From contig CM055901.1 of assembly GCA_029582155.1 (NCBI GenBank), positions 3,039,001-3,103,000 on the forward strand: a stretch of DNA of 64,000 nucleotides, read 5' to 3'. The notes under the pieces are model-generated. The model was given only the letters and a program-made list of their open reading frames with translations, made no database searches and was not told the origin of the DNA. The DNA is from Panopea generosa (Eukaryota; Mollusca; Bivalvia; Adapedonta; Hiatellidae). Positions 25,501 through 40,500 of this stretch are shown piece by piece. The position numbers were made by a program, and so were the translations under genes. Position 1 is the first letter of the stretch, and each line of letters starts with the position of its first letter.

Positions 25501-28500
25501 TCAATGTTGATATCTATATTTAAAGCAATAAGTATAAAATGTTTTATTTAAGCTAAATATCCATCTAGACTTAAGTTAATAGCTATAGCAGTCTTTATGT
25601 TCTTCATGGAGAAACCTGGCTGCAGCTTCAGGATATAATTTGTAATGTGTAAGAAGTGAAAAAAATACATTTTTTCTCTTTGTAGGCATAGCACATCTTA
25701 ATAATTTAACACTCTTGGTTTCTAGTTCCGTATTAAACCAGAACTTATGATACATACATTGTAGACATTATGTATTTGCTGTTTTATAAACAGTTACGCT
25801 CCTTACCCTAGTGCCAATTTGTGTTCATTGAAAAATGTATTCATTTAAATATACATTATTTAATTTGCTGTAAAAATAATATTAATAAATAAAGATTCAT
25901 CACACATTTTTGGTATGAACAATTAAATTGCTGTTGTGAATTTGTCTTAATAAACTAGTAAATAACATATTGAACATACGGCATTTTCGAATGAATGCCT
26001 ATTTATTTTGAGAAAAAAATCCGTGGATTAGTTGATATTTAATAAAAAACTACAGTTATATTGTAGAAGTCAATTATGACCAGAAAATGCAGCCAAACCC
26101 AGTATTTACAAATATGTCTTCCACTTTGCTTATTCCTGATCAAAACAGTTGACCTGTTATCCTTTGTCAATGATTAAATATTTGTTCAGATTCAGACTTA
26201 ACGTGGTCATTTACTGTATTAAATGAGTTCAGGTCTTCATGTAGAGAAATTGAGATCTTTGAGTTGAAGAAAATCACAGCTTTAGATGTTCAAATGAAAT
26301 CAACCCCTGAATAATTTCACTTTTTGAATACGGAGGGTATTTAGGAATATTTTGATGTTTCTCAAGTTGATAATAAAGTTATTTATTTCTTTTTTAGGTA
26401 ACAGAACAGTTTAGTGATGACCTCCATAAAATCACCAACTTCATCAAAAAGATTGTAAGTACCCATATTGGTTTGTCTTGTGTAAGAGACCACCTCTATT
26501 AAGCAGTTACCTGTCCTACGCAGGTCTCTTTTTGATTATTCTTTTACTTGGTTAATATAAACAGGTATTAAACTACATGTATCTGCCTGTAGAGACCTCT
26601 CTTGTCTACTCTCTGTATCTCTCTCTCCCTGTCTTTGTCTTGCCCTCCGTATCCACCTCCACACTCGCCCCAGAACTGATTTCTTAAAACAGGTTTGCTG
26701 TTTAGAAGTTTACATGTTTTATTACAATTATTTACAAGTCTTATTCTGTTTAATGCTGTATTTATTTTGATATGAGGTCTTGCATAGAGAAACAAAGTTA
26801 AAAACTTCCAGCATTCCCAGTTATTTGATAGAATAGCACAAACACTAATTGGTATAACAATGGTATAAGATTGCTGCTAGGCCATTTTTAATTATGAATT
26901 AAGAGAATATCTGCAAATTATCAATTATGTTTGAGCCGGGCCCGATTAGCTCAGTCGGTTACGCGTCTGACTATCAATCCAGGGGTCGTGAGTTCGAATC
27001 CCCGCCCGGCAACAGTCTCCGTGATGATTGATATACGACATGGTGTCTCATTATCATTTATCTCTCACCACTGATTCAAGTGGGAAAGTTATCAGTTACT
27101 TGCAGAGACGGGGTGTGCTCGAGTACTGGTTAATCCCAGGAAACAGTGGTTAGGTTAACTGATCGTCTGTTAGCCCTCGATGGCATAAAAATGACGCTAA
27201 ATATTCAATCAATCAATCAGTCATTCATTTATATTTGAAACCTGACTTTTGGAAGAATGTACATCTTTAATGTATGGACATGAACCATAATATTATATTA
27301 ACATTCAATATCTGTTTAATTGTGCTATTGTTTGATATAGACTTGTACTGTGAAAATGCTGTAAAAGGAATTATGTAATTATTACCAGCCAAAGGAATAG
27401 TGTCATTTCTATAGTTAGGCTATAAGTTTTCACAGTTAAATACCAGTATCTATATCTTTAAAATCTGGACTTTATTTGGAATATCTATTCATTATCAATA
27501 TGTTAATATTGATAAAAAATTGAATAGTGCTTTGTAAAACCAAGGACTAATAAACTATATAGAGAAAGAAAAGCAACTTGAGATGTTATAAATGCTTGCA
27601 TATTCATGCAAAATCTCATTTTCAATTATTCTAACTTCCATTCATCTCAGAAATACAAATTAAAATTCTTTCTTTGCACAATGAAATTCTCTGCAAAACC
27701 AGACAGTTCCCAGCAAATTGTGTTTATTACTGTTGAAGTACTTATACTTACAAAATGTGTATACTGCAACTAAAAAATCAAGGAAAGTACAGTTTGAAAT
27801 TTTTATTTATGATCATTTTTGCAAGTTCAAAACATTATAAATCATTTAAGGTTACAAACACCTTAATTTTTTATGTAAAAGAAATCAGTTTTTTTGTGAA
27901 ATTTGAATGATTAATTTGCCAAACTATTAATTCTTTGCTTGCTGTTTTATCAACATTTAGCAGAGAGATGCAAATTTCCTATCTTTCTATACAATTTCTT
28001 GGTAAAACCATTGTAGGCTGACTACTTAAACGTTAAATCGAATATTTATGAAACATGCTGTAAACTGGTTGCTTTTTAATAAATAACTTTTAACATTTAT
28101 CTTTATTTATCAATAAATCTGTACATAAAAATAGATTTTCTATGTATTGGGTTTACTGCCATTTATTTTAATAAATGTTTAAAAGTACATGTAACATGAC
28201 AGAAATGGTGATTATTCTAGGATTCAATCTCGGACCAAACAACCAAACGGGGGACTTAGGATTTCTCTAAGATTCAATTGATATAAAGTCGAGAAGTGTT
28301 ACCATATTTTATTTTCACAATATTACATAATCAAGTATTCCCAAATTAAATCAAATCACTTAGTTTGTTTCAGTATAAGTGGAGCGCATGGTCATGTCCG
28401 TTGTGACTTCAACAGATAACTGCTATTGAAACTAAAGATTCTCACGCAAGGAAGCTACCGATAGCATATATAACCAAAACTTTGTTGCGCTTAAGTATGA

Positions 28501-31500
28501 TAGCCACACACCCCTTTGGTGTACTAAAAACATAACCAGGTACCCCATTGGTACCATGATAACAACAGGTACGCCATTGGTACCATAATAATATAGGGTA
28601 CCCCCTTAGTACCAAATAAAAGCAGGTGCCCCTTTGACACCATAATACAACCAGGTAACAGCGCAACTTCACCTACTTCCTGTTTCAATATAAAGTAGTC
28701 TTACATAAACGGGTGAGACAATGTAAGAACGCCTAGCCCTTAACGCTCTCTGGCCAGTTCTTACATGCTCCAAAAACCACTCCCAAAAAACTAATTTTTA
28801 GCCGCATGAGTCTCCTCCATATCACAGATGACTGCTATGGTATGTTGAAAGACCCATGGGCATGCAAAAGAATGGATTTGAAATATGCCAATACATAAGT
28901 AATATTTCGTTATGCCTCCGATCGCATCCAAAAACGTAAGAATTTTCCGCAGACATGACAAAGAGAGATGGAAAGAAGAAAAGGAAAGAAAGCAAAAGAA
29001 TAATGAAGAAAAATAGGAAATAGCAACTTTCATAGATACATAACAATAAAATATACAGTTCAAACTATTTGTCATTATTACGTTTGCCTAAGACAGTCAC
29101 TTTGTTAGCTCTCGTTGTTTTCACTTGGAACTATATCAACGTCAGTTCCTTTCCGCACCTGCTGGCACATTTGAAAATGTATCATGTTCACACTGAATTG
29201 TTACTGTTAATCGTTTAAACTCGACGGTTCACAAACAACACCTGGACCAAAATGTTCATTGCCTGCTCAGTTCCGAAGACGAGATCGCCACATTTCGGAC
29301 TGTTGTAGTGCGAAGCCTTTGTGTCTTTGAACGTGCCTCAAGTCCATGGTGTATAACATGTACTGAAATTAAATAACTGACCAACAGTTAACATGTTAAT
29401 TCTGTATGCATAAAATATAGGAGATTTTTAGAAATTGTAACTTGGTTAAGGGTGCGGTGGGTGGGTTGATGTTTTGCTTTTACCCGTGCAATATGAAAGT
29501 GCGAGGGTGACGTGGAGGTCACATGGCCTTATATACCCGACCAGTTCACGTCCGATATCGCGAGGATTAGTTACTATAGAGAAACTAACGTCTTTAAAAT
29601 ACAACTTGCTTCTGTAAAGCGTGTCCAAAAATATACGGAAATTGTTACCAGAATAACCAAGATTAATCTTTAAAATTAATCTCTAATATTTCACCAGCTG
29701 TACTAGTTGTTATAAATCTAATTAAGGAAAATGAGGCTCATGGTAATTCCAGATAATGAATTAACATTTTCCAGGTTGATTTTCAAGAGTCGTCTCTTCA
29801 AGGACGCTTTGTTGTTAAACCAAATGTGGATGCAAGACTGGATAAAAGTAAGATGTATCATCTGATTGCAGTGAAAACTAGTTACATTTCAAAAAGCTTA
29901 GTTATTACAAGAGTAAATACAGTTTCCAAGTGTAAAAAGAAATGAAACCCATTGCTGTATTTGTTTTGCCATGTCCATTTAAAGAATGATGAAGGTGCAT
30001 ATAGACCTCTGTCTGTTCATTTGTCTTTGCCAGATGTTAAACAATTGGGTTCCAATTAATAACTTATGAAAGGGACAATGTATTTTATTAATATGTTGTT
30101 TGTAGCTATATAATTCTAAAATACAGGAGTAAACTTAGATTAGCTGAAACAAACTCACCTCCGCAATGGTTTTATTTAAAGAAGAGTTATAAATATTTAT
30201 TCCGATGAATATCATTGCAGTGATGGAGTCCCAAGATGTTTTTAAAATAGAAAATTATAAAAATGACTACTTTAACAGAAATAAGCATCTAAATAATAGT
30301 CTTTTGAATGACAATGCAAATTGCAGAGGTAGGCTGATTGTGAAACAACCAATCAAAAAAGGTTATCTGGATACAGTTATATTTTTGTAGAACCTTTCAA
30401 GACGTTTGTCTTTTAGAAAAGGAAGCATTGCAGATGATCAGACTGCAGGGCTTGAAAGCTACTAGTCCTCCCTTACCAACATTTTTAACTGAATACTTAA
30501 AATCAAAGAAATATTAAGGTCATTCCTTAAATCTTACTTGTCCTGATCAAATGGTCACTCGTCATGGCGAGCGGACAAGTGGAATGTTCAAGCTCCGACT
30601 AGAAATATTGAAATAAGTATAGGTTAAAGTTTAAGACAGACTGGTTCTCTAAATGAGAACTTATTATGCATTTTATTATATAAATAATATTATATAATAA
30701 TAAAAAAGTTTGGTGATACTGTAGTTGATAGAAGTCTTGCCACTTATATTTGCATGCTTTACATTACATTTTATTTTCAGAGAAGAGAATATTCAGCGGG
30801 CTTCCTGACTTTATGACTAAGGTTGCTCATGAAGAACTGAACAAGTTGGGAAATGAAGTCACTGAATGCTCGGTACTATACATGCCTCAGGTATTGTGCT
30901 CTTTATGTCATGGGTCATGTGCTCTGTTTTCTACATGCCTCAGGTAATGTGTTGTGCTTTTTATGTCATGGGTTATGTGCTCTGTTCTCTACATACTTCA
31001 GGTAATGTGTTGTGCTCTTTATGTCATGGGTCATGTGCTCTGTTCTCTACATGCCTCAGGTATTGTGCTCTTTATGTCAACGGTCATGTGCTCTGTTCTC
31101 TACATACTTCAGGTAATGTGTTGTGCTTTTTATGCCATGGGTCATGTGCTCTATTCTCTACATGCCTCAGGTAATGTGTTGTGCTTTTTATGTCATGGGT
31201 CATGTGCTCTATTCTCTACATGCCTCAGGTAATGTGTTGTGCTCTTTATGTCATGGGTTATGTGCTCTGTTCTCTACATACCTTAGGTAATGTGTTGTTC
31301 TCTTTATATCATGGGTCATGTGCTCTGTTCTCTACATACCTCAGGTAATGTGTTGTGCTTTTTATGTCATGGGTTATGTTCTCTACATGCCGCAAGTAAT
31401 GTGTTGTGCGAATTCATTATCTCATGAGAGGTAATTAGCCAAAAGAACCGTAAACCAATCGACCATGGAGGACCGAGAGGTATATAAAGTACAGAGCATA

Positions 31501-34500
31501 ATACCCATGACATAAAATGAAAATTGGGAGAAAATTTACTAGTTTCTTATAGAAGAAGGTGCTCCATACACTTCATACCTCAAGTAGGTGCTCTGTACTC
31601 TTCATACCTCAAGTAGGTGCTCTGTACACTTCATACCCCAAGTAGGTGGTCTGTACTCTTCATACCTCAAGTAGGTGCTCTGTACACTTCATACCCCAAG
31701 TAGGTGGTTTGTACTCTTCATACCTCAAGTAGGTGCTCTGTACATTTCATACCTCGAGTAGGTGCTCTGTACTCTTCATAACTCAAGTAGGTGCTCTGTA
31801 CTCTTCATACCTCAAGTAGGTGCTTTGTACACTTCATACCCCAAGAAGGTGCTCTGTACTCTTCATACCTCAAGTAGGTGCCTCAATTAGGTGCTCTGTA
31901 CACATCATACCCCAAGTAGGTGCTCTGTACACATCATACCCCAAGAAGGTGCTCTGTACACTTCATACCTCAAGTTGGTGCTCTGAACTTTTCATACCCC
32001 AAGTAGGTGCTCTGTACTCTTCATACCTCAAGTAGGTGCTCTGTTCACTTCATACCTCAAGCAGGTGCTCTGTACTCTTCATACCTTAAGTAGGTGCTCT
32101 AATCGGTTCATACCCCAAGTAAGTGCTCTGTACTTTTCATACCTCAAGTAAGTGCTCTGTACTCTTCATACCTCAAGTAGGTGCTCTGTTCATTTCATGC
32201 CCAGTGTAGGTGCTCTGTTCTCTTCATATCTCAAGTAGGTGCTCTGTACTCTTCATACCCCAAGTAGGTGCTCTGTACTCTTCATACCTCAAGAAGGTGC
32301 TCTGTACACGTCATACCCCAAGTAGGTGATCTGTTCACTTCATACCTGAAGTAGGTGCTCTGTACACTTCATACCTCAAGTAGGTGCTCTGTACACTTCA
32401 TACCCCAAGTAGGTGCTCTGTACTCTTCATACCTCAAGTAGGTTCTGTACTCTTCATACCTCAAGTATGTGCTCATACCCCAAGTAGGTGCTCTGTACTC
32501 TTCATACCTCAAGTAGGTGCTCTGTACACTTCATACCTCAAGTAGGTGCTCTGTACACGTCATACCCCAAGTAGGTGCTCTGTACTCTTCATACCTCAAG
32601 TAGGTGCTCTGTATTGTTCATACTCAAGTAGGTGCTCTGTACGCTTCATTCCCCAAGTAGGTGCTCTGTACTCTTCATACCTCAAGTTGGTGCTCTGTAC
32701 ACTTCATGCCAAGTATAGGTGCTCTGTACTCTTCATACCTCAAGTAGGTGCTCTGTACACTTCATACCCCAAAAAGGTGTTCTGTACTCTTCATACCTCA
32801 AGTAGGTGCTCTGTACATTTCAAACCCCAAGTAGGTGCTCTGTACTCTTCATACCTCAAGTAGGTGCTCTGTACACTTCATACCTCAAGTAGGTGCTTTG
32901 TACACTTCATACCCCAAAAAGGTGCTCTGTACTCTTCATACCTCAAGTAGGTGCTCTGTATTGTTCATACTCAAGTAGGTGCTCTGTACGCTTCGTACCC
33001 CAAGTAGGTGCTCTGTACTCTTCATACCTCAAGTAGGTGCTCTGTACACTTCATGCCAAGTATAGGTGCTCTGTACTCTTCATACCTCAAGTAGGTGCTC
33101 TGTACACTTCATACCCCAAGAAGGTGCTCTGTACTCTTCATACCTCAAGTAAGTGCCTCAAGTAGGTGCTCTGTACACATCATACCCCAAGTAGGTGCTC
33201 TGTACACATCATTCCCCAAGTATGTGCTCTGTACACTTCATACCTCAAGTAGGTGCTCTGTATTCTTCATACTCAAGTAGGTGCTCTGTACTCTTCATAC
33301 CCCAAGTAGGTGCTCTGTACTCTTCATACCTCAAGTAGGTGCTCTGTACATTTCATGCCCAGTGTAGGTGCTCTGTTCTCTTCATACCTCAAGTAAGTGC
33401 TCTGTACTCTTCATACCTCAAGTAGGTGCTCTGTACACTTCATGCCCAATGTAAGTGCTCTGTACTCTTCATACCTCAAGAAGACGCTCCATACTCTTCA
33501 TGGCTCAAGAAGGTGCTCTGTACTCTTTGTGCCTCAAGTAGGTGCTCTATACACTTCATACTGCTACGACTCTTCAGATCTGAAGTAGTAGTCGTATGCT
33601 TCATGTCTCTGGTAATATGCTCTGTTATCATGCTTTATTCATGTCTCAGGTAAATTGCTAAGGTAGCATCTCAACATAAATGAACTTATAACTTTAAAAC
33701 AATGTAATTCTGACATAACTTCCTGTTTGTAGTATACATAGATTGGCTATCTACTGGCACTCCTGAAACTGACATTTTTTCCTGTATGTAAAATATTCTA
33801 GATTGGTTACAAGTACTTGCTTGGAATACCTGAGACTGCCATAATTTCCTGTATGTATTATATTCTAGATTGGTTACCTGCTGGCAAAACCTGAGACTGC
33901 TATGATTTCCTGTATTTTATTCTAGATTGGTTACCTGCTGGCAATACCTGAGAGTGCCATAATTTCCTGTATGTATTTTATTCTAGATTGGTTACCTGCT
34001 GGCAATTCCTGAGACTGCCATAATTTCCTGTATTATATTCTAGATTGGTTACCTGCTGGCAAAACCTGAGACTGTCATAATTTCCTGTATTATATTCTAG
34101 ATTGGTTACCTGCTGGCAATACCTAAGACTGCCATAATTTCCTGTATTATGTTCTAGATTGGTTACCTGCCGGTAATACCTGAGAGTGCCATAATTTCCT
34201 GTATTATGTTCTAGATTGGTTACCTGCTGGCAATACCTGAGACTGCCATAATTTCCTGTATTATATTCTAGATTGGTTACCTGCTGGCAATACCTGAGAC
34301 ACTATAATTTCCTGTATTATATTCTAGATTGGTTACCTGCTGGCAATACCTGAGACTGCTGTGATTTCCTGTATTTTATTCTAGATTGGTTACCTGCTGG
34401 CAATACCTGAGAGTGCCATAATTTCCTGTATGTATTTTATTCTAGATTGGTTACCTGCTGGCAATACCTGAGACTGCCATAATTTCCTGTATTATATTCT

Positions 34501-37500
34501 AGATTGGTTACCTGCTGGCAATACCTGAGAGTGCCATAATTTCCTGTATTATATTTTAGATTGGTTACCTGCTAGCAATACCTGAGTGTGCCATAATTTC
34601 CTGTATTTTATTCTAGATTGGTTACCTGCTGGCAATACCTGAGACTGCCATAATTTCCTGTATGTATTTTATTCTAGATTGGTTACCTGCTGGCAATACC
34701 TGAGACTGCCATAAGAGCAGATCCAGATGACAACCACCAGATTGAAGGACTCGAGTTTGTGGTATGTAAGACGATTATTTGAGATATTAACTGTCTGTTT
34801 GTATTATTATAAAATCTGTTTGTATAGAATTATTTCATAATGATCTGCATAAAGTATTCTCGACTATTTCATTCCAAAGTAAATACAGCCAAACCTTTGA
34901 AAGTGGTCATGTCTATTGAGCAGTCTATTGTGTCTCCCATTACATGTACAATACTTTCAGAGCAAATTAACCTGTATTAAGCAACTTATCTTTAAAGGCT
35001 ATTTTACCCCCTCCCTTGACTTGCTGTTCAAGACAGGCTGGACTGTGTTATTTATAAAGATGGTGACTGAGGTTCTGACAAGTACTATACATTTTCAAAA
35101 TTTGTCATGTCCAACTCAATTTAAAGTACCGGTATTGTATCATGTCATTTTGAATTGTGGCTACAATTTCTTTAAAGAAAATCTTACAAACTTGTATACA
35201 TGTTGTGGCAGTTTTTTGTCAGCAGAAATGCTACTTATATATTACATATCAGATACCGTGTAATACTGACATAATTGTATAACTCAATAACACAGTATGA
35301 TTGAACAGTTTATTAATAAGTTTTATTGAAAATATTTATTAAAAATATGTGCATCAATCCTGGCCTGGAATTTGATTATCTTAATCAAGAAGTCTGCTGG
35401 CTATAATTTGTATCGTATGCTGGGCACCCTTCTTGACGTTGCTATTTTAGATGACGTCAAAGGGTTTCTTGCATGCATGAAATATGTTGCTGTGTTTAAT
35501 CAAACTTTGTCAATAACGACTAGCGATACCCAGTATAATTTTTCCCCAGATTATAATTTGTTACTATCTAATGTAACAATTGATCTAATACTTGATATGT
35601 TCAAATATATTAAGTGACCTGTAAAGTACATTTCAGGACAGTCACAATAGCATCTTCTTATTATGTGGTTTATATTCTTTGTAAGTCAATTATGCATGGT
35701 TTATAATCATCCTAGTTTGAATCCAACAATATGCTGAACTATAGAAATGCATGTACCAGAGGTAAGAAATATTAATAGTTTAAAGTTAGTTCAGTTACTA
35801 TAATTATCACTTGTGATATCATTTCATATGCATGGTGAGGCACAAAAGGTCACTGAGGTCATCAGATGTGGATTATATTATACCAGTATTACCATCTTTT
35901 GAAAGCTCTTGAAACACACACACACACATTTTTTTCGTAATTTTTAAAGTTTATAATTTGCCACATATAATATAAGGCAACGATAATGCAAGGGAAATAA
36001 TTCAGTTGAACAAAATGTAAGTGAATTCAACTGATTTGTTTCCCTTCCCTGCTGCAATAACTTGAGTTCCCATATGCTGGTGCAGTGTTATAGATAAATT
36101 ACTTAAATTACTTAAATATATATATTTAGGAATCCTGAAATTGATTTTCAGGCCATCAGCTCAATGTAAAGGTCACTGTTATTAAGAATAAAAGAAAAAT
36201 TTCCTTCAAGATATCTTGATACAATTTCATGTTATGTAAATTGCTTAAATAAAAAAGTCTTGGATCGCTCTAGAGGTCAATGGTCAAGGTCTCTAAAAAT
36301 AGTAAAAATGACTCTTTATATAATATGAATCCCCACTGAAATATACTGATGACATTTTTATCTGGCCATGAAAATAAATGATCAGAATTTCCTAGAATAG
36401 CAACTCAATATCACATACCTGTTGTCATTTAAAGAATTGAATTCTAAGCATATTTAAGATGTTTTTTTTCATTTCTAAGCTACATTAGTATGACATTAGC
36501 TATGAAATGTGACAAGGACATCACATCTTTACCAATAGGGCATGTTAAGATTGTCTTGGTCTTCTTGTTACTTTTGATTTTGATGTTTATTTTTTTGTTA
36601 GTTTTACTGAATTTTGAATGTTTATATTGCATGATAGTAATACATATATTATTATACATGACTGAATAATTAAAACTGAAAACAGCACTTTGCTTTTTCA
36701 ATCATTGTATTATAACATGTGATTATAGTGAAGATTGATTGATTGAATATTTACCGTCATTTTTATGCCATCGAGGGCTAACAGATGATCAGTTAACCTA
36801 ACCACTGTTTTCTTGGATCCTGAAAGGTTAACCAGTACTCGAGCACACCCCAGCACTGCAATAACTAATAACTTTCCCACTTCAGCGTTGAGAGAGGAAT
36901 GATAGTGAGACACAATGTCGTATATAAACAATCAAGGAGTCTGTTGCAGGGCGGGGTTTTGAACTTAAGGCTCCTGGATTGATAGTCAGACGCGCTACTG
37001 ACTGAGCTAATCAGATCCAGCTTTTAGTGAAGAAAACACATGATTATCTATGATTATCTATACCTATGTATCATAGTAATATACTTATGAATATTTGTTT
37101 TAAAAATTTAGTCAATTGTGTGCTATCAAGGGCTAACAGATTGTCAGTTAACCTAACCAATTCTTTCCTCGGATCATGCAAGGTAAACCACTACTCGAAC
37201 ATACCTATCTCTGCAAGTAACTGATAAATTTCTCACTTGAATCAGTGGTGAGAAATGAATTAAAATAAGAAACAATGTCATACATCAATCATCATGATGC
37301 CTAGATTAATAATCACACATGCTACCAACTGAGCTAACCAGGCCTGGCTATATACATGGTATGTTTATGTACATTGTGTTGTTTATCATTTTAAGGTCAC
37401 CTGAGACTTTGTCTCAAGGGACCTTTTGTGTTTGCCTTTTGTCCGTCCTTGCCGTCGTGCGTCTGTAAACAATTGACATTTTTTACTTCTTCTCAAAAAC

Positions 37501-40500
37501 TGTAAGCTCAATCATTATGATTGGTACCTAAGGATGAATTAAAATTGTGAATGGCATGGTCCCGACTCCCCTGGGGCCTTGGGGGCAGGACCAAAACAGT
37601 CAAATTCAAGGTAAACTTTGAAAAATCTTCTTCTTACTATAGGAAGCACAGGGAAACAAGTGGTGAGCATGGTTATGGACGTATATGAGTCCTTTATAAA
37701 ATTTGTGATTTGCATGTCCCTGGGTCTCATGGTTTGGCTCATCGGGTTGGGTCTACTTAACTTAATCTAATTTAGACAAAACAACATGTTTTATTGACAA
37801 AGTTGGAAAATAGATTCATATAGCTTTATGTCATCAAGGATAATCAGGTGACCATTAAGGCGCATGGGCCTCTTGCGGTAAGCTAATGGGAAGGATTTAA
37901 TTATAAATCAACTTATTGTATATTCATTTTGCCTCCTTATCACTTGGTCCTGTTTCAATAACATAATTAAGTATATTACCTAATCAGCATTCATTTTAGT
38001 TATATGAAGAACAAAAACTCTTACACAATAATAAGTAATTTTTGTAAACGAATAAAAATATTTTGGTAACAGTTTTGTGATTAATTGATTAACCTGAACA
38101 TTACTAGACCACTGTGAACACACATGTTGCTGATATATACTGCAATATTTCATTTTACAGTTTAATGAATTTAAATGTGTGACTAACAAGCAGAATAATA
38201 TAGGTGTACATTAATACATTTTTAAATTTCTTAGAAGAGTTTTACATATAAAATAAGCATATTATGGGATAAATGGCCAGGAAAGAAAAACTGCTTTATT
38301 TTTATTTCAGAATTGGACTCTCTGCTTGGTGACACACGATGTGACATAACAGGTATTTCTTTTTTTTTTCAGCAGGGATTGAAAATGTGCAAAAAGTTAT
38401 TTTTTTACCTTGTAACTAACCTTTTTTCTGTCTGGTCACAATGCTTTTTTAACTTAGTGTACAATCCATGGTTCTAAAATAAAAATACAAACACTTACTG
38501 TTTAAGAATAATAAAGAATTATGTTTACTTATTTTAATGCAACATGTTATTATTATCTGCCTATTAACCCTTTACTCCATAGATACGCGTTTTCCCGCAC
38601 CAATCACAGGAGGCCTTTGAAAACAGTGCAGGAAGTGTTCGGTTTGCTCTGTCAGTTGATATAAACATAATTCACCCAAATCTTCAAAAGGTTTCTATAA
38701 AAGGTGTTCAAAGGTGTCATATTAGAGGTGTCCAAAGGCGCCTATATGAAGTAAATGGTATATATTTTCACATGTCTAAAATTTCACCCATGGTTGAAAA
38801 TATTTTTATGATATTTTCGCCCCCTGGAAAAATTTTAAACATAATTTTTTTCGTCATCTTTTTATGAAAGCAGAAATCATTTAACTTGATTTGAAGATGA
38901 TGAAGACATGAAAAGCTTATTAATGCAAGCAGAAAGGGTAAAAAATATAGTCCCTATAATATGATATCTCTGCCCACTAGAGGTATAACGATGCATTGCG
39001 ATTCACCTTTCCGCCGATGTGTGTATCAGGTTAAACTTCAAATAGGTAGTGATGCAATGAATTCTTTACTTAAATATTGCAATACCGATCGCCTTTTATT
39101 TTCACAGGCAATATGTATGGTGAAAAAAATGCCAGCCCTACTGCCCACCCCTCATTTCTTACAACAGATCTCTTATAGATTTTTGTTATTGTTTAAGTAT
39201 GGTGAGACATAATGTAACAGTTATTAAATATAAACTTTTTCTTTTAAATATAAAATGTGATTAATGATAATAATATAAATATATATGTGAGAGAGAATCC
39301 AAGTAGGGATGGGTGAACAAATGGTGTCAGTATAATGTGATTGAGTGGGGGTAGTAGGGTGCTGACACTTGCACTGTGTCAATGTAATGTGATTGGTTGG
39401 GGGTAATAGGGTGCTGACACTTGCACTGTGTCAATATAATGTGATTAAGTGGGGGTAATAAGGTGCTGACACTTGCACTGTGTCAGTATAATGTGATTGA
39501 GTGGGGCTAATAGGGTGCTGACACTTGCACTGTGTCAGTATAATGTGATTGAGTGGGGGTAATAAGGTGCTGACACTTGCACTGTGTCAATGTAATGTGA
39601 TTGGTTGGGTGTAATAGGGTGCTGACACTTGCACTGTGTCAATATAATGTGATTAAGTGGGGGTAATAAGGTGCTGACACTTGCACTGTGTCAGTATAAT
39701 GTGATTGAGTGGGGGTAATAGGGTGCTGACACTTGCACTGTGTCAGTATAATGTGATTGAGTGGGGGTAATAAGGTGCTGACACTTGCACTGTGTCAATG
39801 TAATGTGATTGGTTGGGGGTAATAGGGTGCTGACACTTGCACTGTGTCAATGTAATGTGATTGAGTGGGGGTAATAGGGTGCTGACACTTGCACTGTGTC
39901 AATGTAAAACAGTATAATTCAATACCTTCACCCTTTGATGATTCTGGAAATGTGTATGACTGCTGAGTTTTTGGTGATATATGTGTGAACTATTATATGT
40001 GTATGACTGCTGAGTTATTTGTGATATATGTGTGAACTATTATATGTGTATGACTGCTGAGTTATTGGTGATATTTTTGTGAACTATTATATGTGTATGA
40101 CAGCTGAGCTATTGGGTGATATATGTGTGAACTATTATATGTGTATGACTGCTGAGTTATTGGTGATATATGTGTGAACTATTATATGTGTATGACTGCT
40201 GAGTTATTGGTGATATATTTGTGAACTATTAAATGTCTATGACTACTGAGTTATAAGTGATATATTTGTGAACTATTATATGTGTATGACTACTGAGTTA
40301 TAGGTGATATATTTGTGAACTATTATATGTGTATGACTGCTGAGTTATTGGTGATATATTTGTGAACTATTAAATGTCTATGACTGCTGAGTTATTGGTG
40401 ATATTTTTGTGAACTATTATATGTGTATGACAGCTGAGCTATTGGGTGATATATGTGTGAACTGTTATATGTGTATGACTGCTGAGTTATTGGTGATATA

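Noticed and set aside
26936..27012. tRNA genes at SINE heads (26936, 54812, others)
   Set aside because: Acceptor ends pair and A/B boxes exist, but the anticodon stem does not pair and each head is followed by the same SINE body.
28791..29075. Two overlapping minus-strand frames of 74-94 residues
   Set aside because: Low-complexity F/S/L-rich translations of an A/G-rich tract; no motif or splice support.
30866..33653. Open frames ([22 protein letters not shown] types) in the 58-bp and 29-bp arrays
   Set aside because: Repeat by-products. They do not connect to MSH5 in frame and are broken many times.
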